Positions 1-8,130 of a stretch of DNA of 64,000 nt are shown here, piece after piece; the first letter of the stretch is position 1, and the number at the start of each line of letters is the position of its first letter. Under the pieces are notes generated by a model that was given only the letters and a program-made list of their open reading frames with translations, was not told the DNA's origin and did no database searches. Position numbers and translations under genes: made by a program. The stretch is taken from contig NZ_JAAXLS010000010.1 in the NCBI RefSeq assembly GCF_012328925.1, positions 1 to 64,000 on the forward strand, in the 5' to 3' direction. The stretch is from Amycolatopsis acididurans (lineage in GTDB: Bacteria > Actinomycetota > Actinomycetes > Mycobacteriales > Pseudonocardiaceae).

Positions 1-1040
1 TCTGGGGCGGGCGCGGGTGTCGGGCTGTTCGGTGGCGTCGCGGGCTGCTCGGGTGGCTGCGCGGGTGGTGGTGCTCCCTGGGCGGGCAGGACGAGGTGCC
101 AGCCGGGCAGGAGCTGGTCGGGGTGGCGCAGCGCGCGGCCGTCGGGTTGGGTGCGGCCGGCGTTGAGGTCGAAGATCGCGGGCCAGGCGTCCGGGTTGCC
201 GAGTTCGCGTTCAGCGATGGCCGAGAGCGTGTCGGTGGGCTCGACGGTGACGGTGCGCCCGCTCGCCGTGGCGATGTCCGCGGGACGAGGCAAGGCGACG
301 GCATCCGGTGGCAACAGCAGCGTCCATCCCGGTTCCAGGTCGCCTGGGCTGTCGGCGAGCAGGCCGGGGTTGAGCCGCACGATCTCGTGGTAGCGCGTGC
401 CACGGCCGAGGTGGCGTTCAGCCAAGTCCCACAAGGTGTCGCCGTGCACCACCGTGTAAGGCACGGCGTCGTCCGTTCCCGCTGCTGCGGGAGACGACGT
501 GCTCGGGGCGCCGACAGTTCCCGCCGTCTGGTCGGTCGCGGTGTCCGTTGCGGAGGCCCGGGCTGCCGTGACGGGATGTTCGTGGGGCCATGGCGGCGCG
601 GTGGCCGCGACTGGTGTTGCCGGGGCTGTCGATGCCGCTGCGGTACCGGCGGAGGTGGCCACGAGAACGGCGGCCACCAGTCCGGCGATCCATCGGCCAC
701 GCGGCACCCGGCGCAGCAAACCGCGGGCGGTACGGACACCGTGCCCCGTCTGGCGAATCACCTCGACCACGACGGAAAGAGTCAGCAAGAACCAGCCAGC
801 CCACGCCACCGCCACGACCAGCCAGAGCACGAGGTCGCCGGTCAGCCACGCCCACCGCAGCGTGTTCCAGATCCGTTCGGGCCATTGGCCGATCGGGGTG
901 GGGTCGGGCCAATGGTCGGGAAGCAGGCGGGCGGGATCGGCGCCAAGCGCGAGAAGTGCGCACGGTAGCCCGGCAATGAAGGCAAGCAAGGCCAGCGCGG
1001 CGAATGCCCCGCGAATCCGCTGTGCTGGTGCGGCGGTCAT
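1..1040 (-). CDS. LysM-domain membrane protein, 3' part cut by the window edge
   Basis: Read by hand from ATG at 1040, because no stop occurs before base 1. Three hydrophobic membrane segments lie in the first ~150 residues (starting AFAALALLAFIAGLPCA), followed by an Ala/Thr/Pro linker and two LysM-like repeats, YTVVHGDTLWDLAERHLGR and a second beginning VTVEPTDTLSAIAEREL. A Pro-rich stretch then runs off the window. LysM binds peptidoglycan, so the protein probably sits at the membrane-wall interface. The ATG overlaps the upstream TadE-like stop (ATGA), placing it in the Tad operon. Actinobacterial Tad loci often hold a long LysM protein with a C-terminal BTAD-type domain. Whether this one continues that way cannot be seen. 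Confidence 0.85.
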   Translation of the reverse strand, partial: MTAAPAQRIRGAFAALALLAFIAGLPCALLALGADPARLLPDHWPDPTPIGQWPERIWNTLRWAWLTGDLVLWLVVAVAWAGWFLLTLSVVVEVIRQTGHGVRTARGLLRRVPRGRWIAGLVAAVLVATSAGTAAASTAPATPVAATAPPWPHEHPVTAARASATDTATDQTAGTVGAPSTSSPAAAGTDDAVPYTVVHGDTLWDLAERHLGRGTRYHEIVRLNPGLLADSPGDLEPGWTLLLPPDAVALPRPADIATASGRTVTVEPTDTLSAIAERELGNPDAWPAIFDLNAGRTQPDGRALRHPDQLLPGWHLVLPAQGAPPPAQPPEQPATPPNSPTPAPAP

Positions 1041-1450
1041 GGCAGGTCGCCGGTCCGGGTGCCGACGCCGAGTTCGGCCAGCGCGGTGCCCGTGGCCTCG
1101 GCGGTACCGCCGAGCAGCCCGATGGGGGCTGGCTCGACGACGGTGACGGTCACGCGGACCGCGCGCGGTCCGGCGACGCTGACCTGACCGGGATACCCGG
1201 CACGAGCGAGGTAGTCGGCGGCAGTGCGCGCTGCGGTCGTCGTGTCGATGCTGACCGCGGGGCTGCGGGTGTCCACCGCGGTGTTGGCCGCGCGGGCAGC
1301 TTCGGCAGCCAGCGCGTCGGCGCGGGCGATGACCCGCAACCGCGCGGAGCCATCCACTACCAAGGCGAAGACGAGCAGCAGCGCGGGCACCAAGACGGCC
1401 ACTATCACGCTGACCGATCCCGTGTCCCGCGGCGTTGTCCGGGTGGTCAT
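1037..1450 (-). CDS. TadE-like pseudopilin (Rv3654c-like), 137 aa
   Basis: Small type IV pilin-like protein with a short basic N-terminus, then RDTGSVSVIVAVLVPALLL, a class III pilin-type cleavage site (after Gly) followed by one hydrophobic helix, and a small periplasmic or wall-facing domain. TadE-like proteins are minor components of Flp/Tad pili and are matured by a TadV-type prepilin peptidase, which is present at 9.7-10.4 kb. The usual Glu at +5 is Ile here. ATG at 1450 overlaps the preceding gene's stop, and its own stop overlaps the LysM gene's start. The open frame extends further upstream, but coupling fixes the start. Confidence 0.8.
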   Translation of the reverse strand: MTTRTTPRDTGSVSVIVAVLVPALLLVFALVVDGSARLRVIARADALAAEAARAANTAVDTRSPAVSIDTTTAARTAADYLARAGYPGQVSVAGPRAVRVTVTVVEPAPIGLLGGTAEATGTALAELGVGTRTGDLP

Positions 1451-1899
1451 GGGATGCCTCGGTAGGGGTCGGTGGGGCTGGTGAAGGTGCTCGTGATCGT
1501 GTCCGTGCCGCCGGGGACCGGAAGTGCGAGATCGCTCAACGCGACCTGACAAGTCAGACGTGCCCGCACCTGTCCGGCGCGGCCGACCGCGATCTGGCTG
1601 GCGTCGACCGACACGCTGGAGGTGTGACACGTCAGGCCCTCGCGGTCGAGCCGTTCGCGGGCGACGCGGGTTCCGGCCTGTTGTGCCGCGTCGGGGCTGC
1701 GCGCGATCGAGGCAGCTCGCGCTGCGGCTGCGGCGGCGTTGTCGACCGCTTGCTGTGCCGAGCTGACCCGGGCACCGGCAATGATCAGCAGCCCGACGAA
1801 GAGCACGGCAGGCACCAGGACCGCGGCTTCGACGCTGACTGAACCCGTGTCACTCCAGCAGCGCGACCAGTCATGGTGTGTTCGGTTTCGGGACCTCAT
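1447..1899 (-). CDS. TadE-like pseudopilin, 150 aa
   Basis: Pseudopilin with the hallmark segment DTGSVSVEAAVLVPAVLF: Gly before the cleavage point and Glu at +5, then a long hydrophobic helix. The rest is a small extracytoplasmic domain with two Cys. It belongs to the TadE/TadG-like minor pilins of the Flp pilus. The ATG at 1899 overlaps the preceding stop (ATGA), and the stop at 1447 overlaps the next ATG, so the three pseudopilin genes are translationally coupled. Upstream in-frame codons are Arg/His/Pro-rich shadow sequence and were excluded. Confidence 0.83.
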   Translation of the reverse strand: MRSRNRTHHDWSRCWSDTGSVSVEAAVLVPAVLFVGLLIIAGARVSSAQQAVDNAAAAAARAASIARSPDAAQQAGTRVARERLDREGLTCHTSSVSVDASQIAVGRAGQVRARLTCQVALSDLALPVPGGTDTITSTFTSPTDPYRGIP

Positions 1900-2363
1900 G
1901 GGCCGTCTCCAGCCGCCAGCGCGGGCACGGTGAAGCGCTCTTTCACGGCGTGCGCGGATGCGGCGACGCGGATGTCCAGGCCCGGGATCGGCACCAGCCG
2001 GATGGCGGTGCCCGACACCTCCACTTGGACGGTGTCCGCGGTGACGGTGGTGTGGACCTCGGGAGCGGTGAGGACGCCGCGGCCGGCGCGGGTGGCGAAC
2101 GAGCGCGCGGCCTCGGCCGCTGTGGTGGTCGTGCCACCGACTGGACGTCCAGCCTCCACTCCGGCCTGGGCGGCTTGCGCGGCGACGGCATGGACGTGCC
2201 ACCACAAGCCGCCCTGCACCGCCGAGAGGATCAACACCAGGGCAATCGGAAACAGAATGGCCAAGCCGACGGACTCTGCTCCCTGGTCGCGGATCTGAGC
2301 TGTGCCGGTGCTTTTCGTCGCCCGTGGATGTCCCCGGTAGCTGAGTCCGCTGGTACGCATCAC
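1896..2363 (-). CDS. TadE-like pseudopilin, 155 aa
   Basis: Third pilin-like protein of the locus. After about 27 residues comes DQGAESVGLAILFPIALVLI, the Gly/hydrophobic pilin motif with Gly in place of Glu at +5, then about 110 residues of exported domain. It is probably a minor pilin or assembly protein of the Tad system. Start is GTG at 2363 (GTGA overlap with the upstream stop) or the adjacent ATG at 2360. Both give the same protein within one residue. Its stop overlaps the next gene's ATG. Confidence 0.8.
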   Translation of the reverse strand: MMRTSGLSYRGHPRATKSTGTAQIRDQGAESVGLAILFPIALVLILSAVQGGLWWHVHAVAAQAAQAGVEAGRPVGGTTTTAAEAARSFATRAGRGVLTAPEVHTTVTADTVQVEVSGTAIRLVPIPGLDIRVAASAHAVKERFTVPALAAGDGP

Positions 2364-2785
2364 TGGGCCGCCGAGCTACTTGCCGCCGGTGTGTCTGCGG
2401 TGGGTGTTGGAGCCGCAGCGAGGGGACGTGGCGTGGGCACCGTCTTCGCGGTGGTGGTTTTCGGCGGCTGTGTGGTTTTCTTCGCGCGGGAGCCGTTATT
2501 AACGGGCTTCTTTCGCTTCGTAGACGCTGGTTTACCCGCTTCGAGCCAGCGGGCGAGGTCGGTGGCAGGCACTTCGGTGAACTCGGCTAGCTCGTCAATA
2601 TCGATGACGTCGCTGGAGTCGGCGAGGACCTCGCCGAGTTCTCGTTCGACCTCGTTCAGCTGGGCAGCGATCTCGGCACGACGCGTAGCGAGATCGCCGA
2701 CTCGTTGTGCCGCAGCGGATCGCTTGGCGCTGCGGGGCGCGTCGGCCTCCGCGACACGACGTTCGATCTCCTCGTTGGTAGGCAT
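2360..2785 (-). CDS. Tad-locus unknown: charged helical N-terminus with Lys/Thr/Pro-rich tail, 141 aa
   Basis: No recognised family. Residues 1-85 are strongly charged and look alpha-helical, possibly coiled coil (NEVERELGEVLADSS, then DIDELAEFTEV). From about 86 a low-complexity Lys/Thr/Pro/Ala tail runs to the end. There is no signal peptide or membrane segment, so it is presumably cytoplasmic. It lies between the Flp-like pilin and the pseudopilins and its stop overlaps the next GTG, so it is co-expressed with the pilus genes. It may be a small accessory or scaffold protein, which is inference from position only. Confidence 0.6.
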   Translation of the reverse strand: MPTNEEIERRVAEADAPRSAKRSAAAQRVGDLATRRAEIAAQLNEVERELGEVLADSSDVIDIDELAEFTEVPATDLARWLEAGKPASTKRKKPVNNGSRAKKTTQPPKTTTAKTVPTPRPLAAAPTPTADTPAASSSAAQ

Positions 2786-2803
2786 CCTGGCTCCTTCGTC
2801 TCG

Positions 2804-3058
2804 TCACTTGATCTGGCCTTGGAACTGCTGCACCACGGCACGGATCGCGACGCCAAGTCCGATGGCCACAGCGAGCCCGATGGCCACCAGGACGGCCTTC
2901 TCCACGCTTTCCGATCCGCGATCACTGGTGGCACGCACGCGTTCCCAGCGGGCCGTGACGGTGACGAACAACAACATCACTGCGCCGCCGAGACTCAGCT
3001 CAAGCTGCGCAACGCGACGCCGCGCCGCGGTGAGGTAGTGCTCCAGGATCTCGGTCAT
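2804..3058 (-). CDS. Flp-like major pilin candidate, 84 aa
   Basis: Short protein with a basic or amphipathic N-terminus and the class III pilin signature DRGSESVEKAVLVAIGLAVA. The cleavable Gly is followed by SESVE, which puts Glu at +5, and then by a hydrophobic helix and a tiny C-terminus. The length fits Flp-family prepilins, though the leader is longer than usual. ATG at 3058 has an AAGGAG ribosome site 9 nt upstream, which rejects the in-frame start 8 codons earlier. It sits between the platform gene tadC and the pseudopilins. An additional membrane segment before the cleavage site is atypical for Flp and lowers certainty. Confidence 0.7.
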   Translation of the reverse strand: MTEILEHYLTAARRRVAQLELSLGGAVMLLFVTVTARWERVRATSDRGSESVEKAVLVAIGLAVAIGLGVAIRAVVQQFQGQIK

Positions 3059-3114
3059 GATGTTCAACTCCTTGGTGTGCAACGTTTTTAGGTGATTCGT
3101 CTCAGGCTGCGCGG

Positions 3115-4020
3115 CTAACCACCGGCTGTCAGCAGCCGGAGCAGGGCTGGATAGATGGCCAGCAGGAGAAATGCGACCAGCAACAGGGCAACCGGGAGCG
3201 CGAGCCGCTGGGAACGCCCGTTGGCGTCGGCCTTGTCTCCGGCGAGCGCGGCCGAGCGCAGCGCGCTCGCTTTCGCGATGAGCGTGCTGTAGATGGCAGC
3301 GCCATCAGCGGCGGTGGACAGGATGTCGGCCAGGTCGGCGAGTTCGACGACACCCATCCGTTTGCCCAGCCGGGATAAGGCTTCCCACGGGGTGTGCCCG
3401 GCGCGCATCGCCCGGCCGAGTGTGCGACTGATCCGCGCGAACACCCACGAGTCCGCCACCGCGGCAGCTTCGGCGAGTGCTTGGCTCGGGGCGCGACCCG
3501 TCGCCCGTTCCTGGGCCACCAGGTCGAGATACGCGGCGACCCCGCGCCGGAACTCCTCTCGCGCCCGAGTGGCGTCCTCGCGCACGGCCAGCACTGGCAC
3601 CAGCGACCCGGCCACCGCAGCGACCAGCACGCCCAGGATCACAACAGTGCCGGGGAAACCGACGCCGCCGAACCACGCCAAACCTGCCATCGCCACGACG
3701 CTTGCAGCGGCGCCGCTAGCCCATGCCAGGCGTCGAACGATGTAACGTTCGGCCGTCTGGTCGAGCACGTCGAGGTCGCCGGCCGGAATACCCCACCACC
3801 GGTTCGATGACCGCGCCGAGTACCCGGCCAGGCGGTGCAGTCGAACCGACCAGCGACCCAGCGGCGCAGCTCCGTCCACGCGACGCGCTGCGCGGTCGTC
3901 CAGCTCCGCGACCGCGGCGGCCAGGTTGACCGGTGCTGGCCGTACCAACGCCAGAATCACGCACACGAGCGCGATCCCGGCGAGGGCGCCGAGAACAGCG
4001 GCAGCGATACCCGGGCTCAT
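3115..4020 (-). CDS. tadC: TadC-like type II secretion F-domain membrane protein, 301 aa
   Basis: Inner-membrane platform protein of the Tad pilus. Starts MSPGIAAAVLGALAGIALV, one membrane helix, with further hydrophobic helices near residues 120-165 and at the C-terminus (VALLLVAFLLLAIYPALLR). Between them is a cytosolic helical T2SSF-type domain (LVAQERATGRAPSQALAEAA). TadB and TadC together form the platform that the ATPase drives. ATG at 4020 overlaps the stop of tadB (ATGA). The open frame running further right is shadow. A gap of about 56 nt with no overlap follows before the Flp-like gene, which has its own good ribosome site. Confidence 0.88.
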   Translation of the reverse strand: MSPGIAAAVLGALAGIALVCVILALVRPAPVNLAAAVAELDDRAARRVDGAAPLGRWSVRLHRLAGYSARSSNRWWGIPAGDLDVLDQTAERYIVRRLAWASGAAASVVAMAGLAWFGGVGFPGTVVILGVLVAAVAGSLVPVLAVREDATRAREEFRRGVAAYLDLVAQERATGRAPSQALAEAAAVADSWVFARISRTLGRAMRAGHTPWEALSRLGKRMGVVELADLADILSTAADGAAIYSTLIAKASALRSAALAGDKADANGRSQRLALPVALLLVAFLLLAIYPALLRLLTAGG

Positions 4021-4958
4021 CGCAGGGCCTCCGCGTCGGGCTGGGTGACCACGGTCAGCGAGCGCTTCGGCTTCGGTGCGCCGACTGGGGTCCGGGAGGA
4101 GACACCGAGCAGCCGGGCGGGGCGGCGAGTGCGGATCAGGATGTGCATCCACCACCCGGCCGCGCCGAGCAGACCCCCGATCCCGGCCATGACCACCTGG
4201 CCCAGCACTCCGTCGAAGGGCGAGAGGAATTCCCGGGCGAACAACACCAACCCGACCAGCAAGACCACGGTGATGCCGAGGATCGCGCGCACATCGGTGC
4301 GCGGTTTCGCCCGGTCGGCTTCGATGTCCCGGCGGGCCACGACCTCCCGTTCGAGGGCGGTGGCTTTCGCGTCGAGAACATCGACCAGACCGCGTCCACC
4401 GGCGCGGGCGCGCAGGACCAGGGCGAGGACGACCTCGTCGGCGGCTTCGTCGCCGACGTCGTCGGCGAACGCGCGCAATGCCTGCTCCAGGCCGCGGGTG
4501 CGCAGCCGCACTGCGAGGGTCTCGACCTCGGTGGCCAACGCGTCGGGGGCGGTGCGAGCCGAGCTGGTGATCGCCTGCTCCAGCCCGCCCGCGCCGGAGG
4601 CCAGTACGTCGGCCAGCCGCCGTACCCAGCTTGCCAATGCGTCCAAGCGCGCGATCAGTCGCTGCGCGTCGTGTCCGCGGGCCAGGATCGGCACGGTCAC
4701 CGCCCCGGCGACGGCGATGATCGCCGCCACCGGCCAGCCAGTGGCCCACCACACCACCGCGCCCCCGACCACCGCCACAGCAACCCGCCGCAGCGGAAGC
4801 CGTGCCAGGCGCTCCCGCCAGCCTGCCGCTCGCTGCGGCACGGAACCTCGAACGCCACCACCGGCTTTCCGCGGGGCAGGAGGCAGCATCGCCGCAACCG
4901 CGCAGGCGAGGGCCAGCACGGCGACGACGCCGAGCAAGCCCGGCCACACGTTCGTCAT
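4017..4958 (-). CDS. tadB: TadB-like type II secretion F-domain membrane protein, 313 aa
   Basis: Platform partner of TadC. The N-terminal helix MTNVWPGLLGVVAVLALAC is followed by a basic loop, two more helices, a cytosolic T2SSF domain (LASWVRRLADVLASGAGGLE; LVLALVLRARAGGRGLVDVL) and C-terminal membrane helices. Length and topology fit TadB. ATG at 4958 overlaps the stop of the secretion ATPase gene, and its own stop overlaps tadC, so tadA-tadB-tadC are coupled. It ends in a basic cytosolic tail. Confidence 0.88.
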   Translation of the reverse strand: MTNVWPGLLGVVAVLALACAVAAMLPPAPRKAGGGVRGSVPQRAAGWRERLARLPLRRVAVAVVGGAVVWWATGWPVAAIIAVAGAVTVPILARGHDAQRLIARLDALASWVRRLADVLASGAGGLEQAITSSARTAPDALATEVETLAVRLRTRGLEQALRAFADDVGDEAADEVVLALVLRARAGGRGLVDVLDAKATALEREVVARRDIEADRAKPRTDVRAILGITVVLLVGLVLFAREFLSPFDGVLGQVVMAGIGGLLGAAGWWMHILIRTRRPARLLGVSSRTPVGAPKPKRSLTVVTQPDAEALR

Positions 4959-6490
4959 CGCCGGCCTCCTTCTGGGAAACCGGTGATGTTTCCGGTGCCT
5001 ATCCCCGCACCGGCGGTGTCGAGCTGGGCGCGGTCGAAGCCGTGCCGCTCTAGGCGCTCTAGCAGGTCACGGCTGGGCGCATAGGCCGGAACCGCGCGGC
5101 CGTCGGCAGGGCGTGGGGCGAAGATCCTGGTGGTGTCCGGGCGGCCGGAATCACCGACCGGACCGACCTCTATGACCTCGGAGACGAACCGCTGTCGGTG
5201 GTGCGCTCCGAGGTGGGTGTGGTCGGTGCGGGCGACGTGCACGACCAGGTCGATCGCCGAGGCGGTCCACTGGTGGGCGGCCTCGATCGCCAGCGGCGGG
5301 GTAGCCAGCTGCCCGAGCGCCCCGATCCGGTCGAAGACGGCGGACGCGTTGGTGGCGTGCAGGGTGCACATCCCGCCAGTCGCGCCGTTGCCCAGTGCCC
5401 GCAGCATCGCGGTGACCTCTCCGGCGCGGACTTCCCCGACGACCACCCGGCTCGGCGAGTGCCGCAAAGTCTGCTTGAGCAGATCGTCCAGGGTGATTTC
5501 GCCGATCCCTTCGCTGTTGGCCGGCCGGGCTTCCAGCGGTGTGACCAACGGGCGCGCGCCGATGTGCAGGCCGAGTTCGTATTCCTCCTCGACGGTCACG
5601 ACGTGTTCGTAGTCCGGGATCTCAGTGCACAACGCGCGCAGCAGCGTGGTTTTCCCCGCGGCAGGACCGCCGGAGACGATCACGTTGCAGCCCGCGCGCA
5701 CCGCCGCACGCAGGAACGACGCGATCACCGGATCGAGCGTGCCGTTGGCCACGAGGTCGTCGAGGGTGACGTCGACCAGGCGGTGGCGACGGATCGCCAC
5801 TCGCGGCCGGTCGCTGACTTCCATCACGGCCGCGACCCGAGCGCCCAGCGGGCCGCCAGCACCGATGCGAAGGTTTCCCAGCGGGCGGCCAGCATTGAAC
5901 TCGCGCGACGTTTGGCCCTGGCGCGCGAACATCGCCGCGAGCATCTCGACCAACTCGGCGTCGGTATCGGCCACCGGGTGTGGCCACGGCTCGATCGATC
6001 CGTCTGCTAGTTCGAGCAACACGCGGTCGCACCCGTGCACGTGGATGTTCTCCACGTCTTCGCGCTCCAGCAGCTCCTCCAGCGCGCCCAGTCCGGACAA
6101 CGCGGCCACCACCGCGCGAGTCAACCGGCGTTCCGCCTCCACCGACAGCGGTGCCTGTCCGGCAGTGGCGCGACGCTGCACCCAAGAAGCGACTTCCTCG
6201 GCCACGTACGCGCGCATGCGTGTCTGCTGCTCCTCCGCAGACAAGGGCGTGTCCAGACGGGTCTCCCCAGCGGCGACACGTTCCAGCCGTGCCGCGACCG
6301 ACTCCCGGATTTCCCTTACAGCGCGCGGGTCCAGTTCGTCGCTCGCCGCGTGGTCCTGCGGTTGCCCGAACGCCTGCGGCGGCCTGCCGCTGCCCCTGGG
6401 GACGCCGCCGTGTGGCGATGCCAGCGGCACCGGATGCGGGTAGCTGGCGGGACCGTTCGGGAGGCGGTATCCGTTGTGTGGCAACGTCAT
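4955..6490 (-). CDS. tadA: TadA/CpaF-type secretion ATPase, 511 aa
   Basis: Cytosolic hexameric ATPase of the VirB11/PulE superfamily that powers pilus assembly. The Pro/Gly-rich N-terminus is followed by the N-terminal domain (~60-250) and the ATPase core: Walker A SGGPAAGKTT (~271-280), an acidic motif VVTVEEEYEL, Walker B RVVVGEVRAGE (~347-357) and a His-box stretch MCTLHATNAS. ATG at 6490 lies inside the last codons of the upstream ParA-like gene (ATGA overlap). Frames to the right in the same phase are shadow of that gene. The length is slightly above typical CpaF because of the N-terminal tail. Confidence 0.92.
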   Translation of the reverse strand: MTLPHNGYRLPNGPASYPHPVPLASPHGGVPRGSGRPPQAFGQPQDHAASDELDPRAVREIRESVAARLERVAAGETRLDTPLSAEEQQTRMRAYVAEEVASWVQRRATAGQAPLSVEAERRLTRAVVAALSGLGALEELLEREDVENIHVHGCDRVLLELADGSIEPWPHPVADTDAELVEMLAAMFARQGQTSREFNAGRPLGNLRIGAGGPLGARVAAVMEVSDRPRVAIRRHRLVDVTLDDLVANGTLDPVIASFLRAAVRAGCNVIVSGGPAAGKTTLLRALCTEIPDYEHVVTVEEEYELGLHIGARPLVTPLEARPANSEGIGEITLDDLLKQTLRHSPSRVVVGEVRAGEVTAMLRALGNGATGGMCTLHATNASAVFDRIGALGQLATPPLAIEAAHQWTASAIDLVVHVARTDHTHLGAHHRQRFVSEVIEVGPVGDSGRPDTTRIFAPRPADGRAVPAYAPSRDLLERLERHGFDRAQLDTAGAGIGTGNITGFPEGGRR

Positions 6491-7314
6491 CGTGTTCCTC
6501 CGGTGAGCGCGCCTGCGGACACTCGCGGTGTCGGCGCGTGCAATTCGGCGAGCGTGTAGTTGTGGTAGATCCCGTGCAGGCGGCGCGCCGCACGGCGGCC
6601 TGCCCGCAGCAACGGCGACCGACGGGACAGGGCACCTCCGTCGACCCCGTCCGAGAGCACCCCCGCCGCCCGCGCGTCCGCAGGAACTTCGACCCCGGCA
6701 TCGCGGCCCAGTGCCGCGCGGACCTCTCGGGTGCCGGCAGGCGTGGTCGCGCATACCGCCAGCCCGAGTCGCTCCGGGGCAATCCGTTCGGCGAGCGTGG
6801 CCAGCACGGGGCGTGCGGCCAGCACGTGCCGCTGGGTTGGGCGCACCGCGAGCAACACGACGTCGGCCGCCAGCAGCAACGGCCACGGCGTAGCCGCGCC
6901 GTAGCGGCCGACATCGACCAAGGAGTCGGCTGGATGACCGGTCACGGTCCTGAACGCGGCCAGCGACGCGGTCAGGCGAGTCCATCCCGCAGTCCCGACC
7001 GCGGCGTGTTGTTCCGGCGACGTCAACCCGGCAAGCAGGCCTACGTGCCGTGCGGGCGGCGCGGTCTGCACGTGGTCGATCAGCGTGGCCGGGTCGCCCG
7101 CTGTCGCATGGCGGGTCGCGGTGGCGTGCGACAGGACGCCGAGATCGGTGCGAACCGTGCCGTCCACAAGCCACTGACCCAGCCAGCCCGGCGCGAGGTC
7201 GCCACCGGCCGGGTCGCAGTCGGCCAGCAGCACCGGCGCGGGCCACGCCGCCGCCAACGCGGCCAGCGTCGTGGTCGCGCCCGGTGCTCCCTTGCCCGAG
7301 ACGATCGTGATCAT
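6487..7314 (-). CDS. TadZ/CpaE-like ParA-type ATPase, 275 aa
   Basis: Begins MITIVSGKGAPGATTTLAAL, a deviant Walker A of the ParA/MinD family, followed by VLLADCDPAGGDLAPGW (Walker A'). In Tad systems such proteins position the secretion machinery. Its place directly before tadA supports this. ATG at 7314 is chosen because the P-loop normally lies at the very N-terminus and GGTGAGG sits 9 nt upstream. A GTG at 7329 (MRVLAMITI...) is also possible. The C-terminal 60 residues are basic and low-complexity. Its stop overlaps tadA. Confidence 0.85.
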   Translation of the reverse strand: MITIVSGKGAPGATTTLAALAAAWPAPVLLADCDPAGGDLAPGWLGQWLVDGTVRTDLGVLSHATATRHATAGDPATLIDHVQTAPPARHVGLLAGLTSPEQHAAVGTAGWTRLTASLAAFRTVTGHPADSLVDVGRYGAATPWPLLLAADVVLLAVRPTQRHVLAARPVLATLAERIAPERLGLAVCATTPAGTREVRAALGRDAGVEVPADARAAGVLSDGVDGGALSRRSPLLRAGRRAARRLHGIYHNYTLAELHAPTPRVSAGALTGGTR

Positions 7315-7355
7315 GGCCAACACCCTCACCGCCCTTCCCGACGAAGATTTGCTCG

Positions 7356-8051
7356 CTATGCGCCTGGTCCGAGCTGGACCACGACAACCTGGCCCGCCGC
7401 AGCGCTGGTCGCGGCCTGTGCGGCATCCGCGCCGACGACGACATCGACCGTGACCGCGCCGGTCGAGTCCGGCGGCCCGGTGCCCACCACCCGCGCCCGA
7501 AACGGCGCGGCCGTACTCGCCGAAGCTTGTCCCGCATCGGTCCCGGTGCCGCCCGTCACCGGGCTGACCTGGACCAGGTCACCGGGCGACAGACCGCGCG
7601 CGGGTAGGTGACCCGGCTTCACCGCGAGCCCGACCAACCGCTCACCCGGCCCAGGAACCGGTTGCGCGGACACCTGGCCGGGCGCCAGCACAGTTCCCGC
7701 GGGCAAGGCCGAGCGGGTGACCTGCCCGACTACTCCGGCACGGTCACGGGCCGGAATCGAGGACACGCCTTGGTCCGGGACCGCCTTCGCCACCCCGAGA
7801 TCGCCGTCGCTGATCCGCTGGCCCCAGCCCACGTCCCGCGTCAGCACCACGACATCGATCCGGGCGTCCTGACCCGCGATCAGGGCATAGTTGCCGAACG
7901 CGACCACCGCGGCCAGCACGAACGCGACGCCCAGCAGCCACCACCGCCGCCGACGCGGCACCCGCGGCCCATCACCGTCGTTGGGCAGCTCGACGTCAGC
8001 TGAGCCGCCACTTGCCTGGCGTGGCCCGGAAAAAGACACAGCAGTACCCAC
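7356..8051 (-). CDS. CpaB/RcpC-like SAF-domain protein, 231 aa
   Basis: One basic-flanked membrane helix (RRRRWWLLGVAFVLAAVVAF) precedes an SAF domain (VVVLTRDVGWGQRISDGDLG) that resembles CpaB/FlgA chaperones, with an exported C-terminal domain. In Tad loci this protein acts at or near the cell surface in pilus export. GTG at 8051 has AAGGAG 8 nt upstream. The 79 nt before it are AT-rich (TTTTTTTGGAAATACAG on plus), so an additional internal promoter is likely. It is encoded immediately before the TadZ-like gene. Confidence 0.83.
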   Translation of the reverse strand: MGTAVSFSGPRQASGGSADVELPNDGDGPRVPRRRRWWLLGVAFVLAAVVAFGNYALIAGQDARIDVVVLTRDVGWGQRISDGDLGVAKAVPDQGVSSIPARDRAGVVGQVTRSALPAGTVLAPGQVSAQPVPGPGERLVGLAVKPGHLPARGLSPGDLVQVSPVTGGTGTDAGQASASTAAPFRARVVGTGPPDSTGAVTVDVVVGADAAQAATSAAAGQVVVVQLGPGA

Positions 8052-8130
8052 TGGGCAACTCCTTACCCATTTTTTTGGAAATACAGTTTTCTTATGTCTG
8101 ACGGAATGCTTCTATCGCATTCTCGGTCCG

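Noticed and set aside
96..968. Long plus-strand open frame at the left end
   Set aside because: It is the complement of the LysM gene, whose two LysM repeats are clear on the minus strand. The plus frame is low-complexity.
3835..5084. Plus-strand open frames opposite tadA-tadB-tadC
   Set aside because: Arg/Ser-rich shadow products typical of high-GC DNA. The minus strand holds recognisable Tad genes over the whole stretch.
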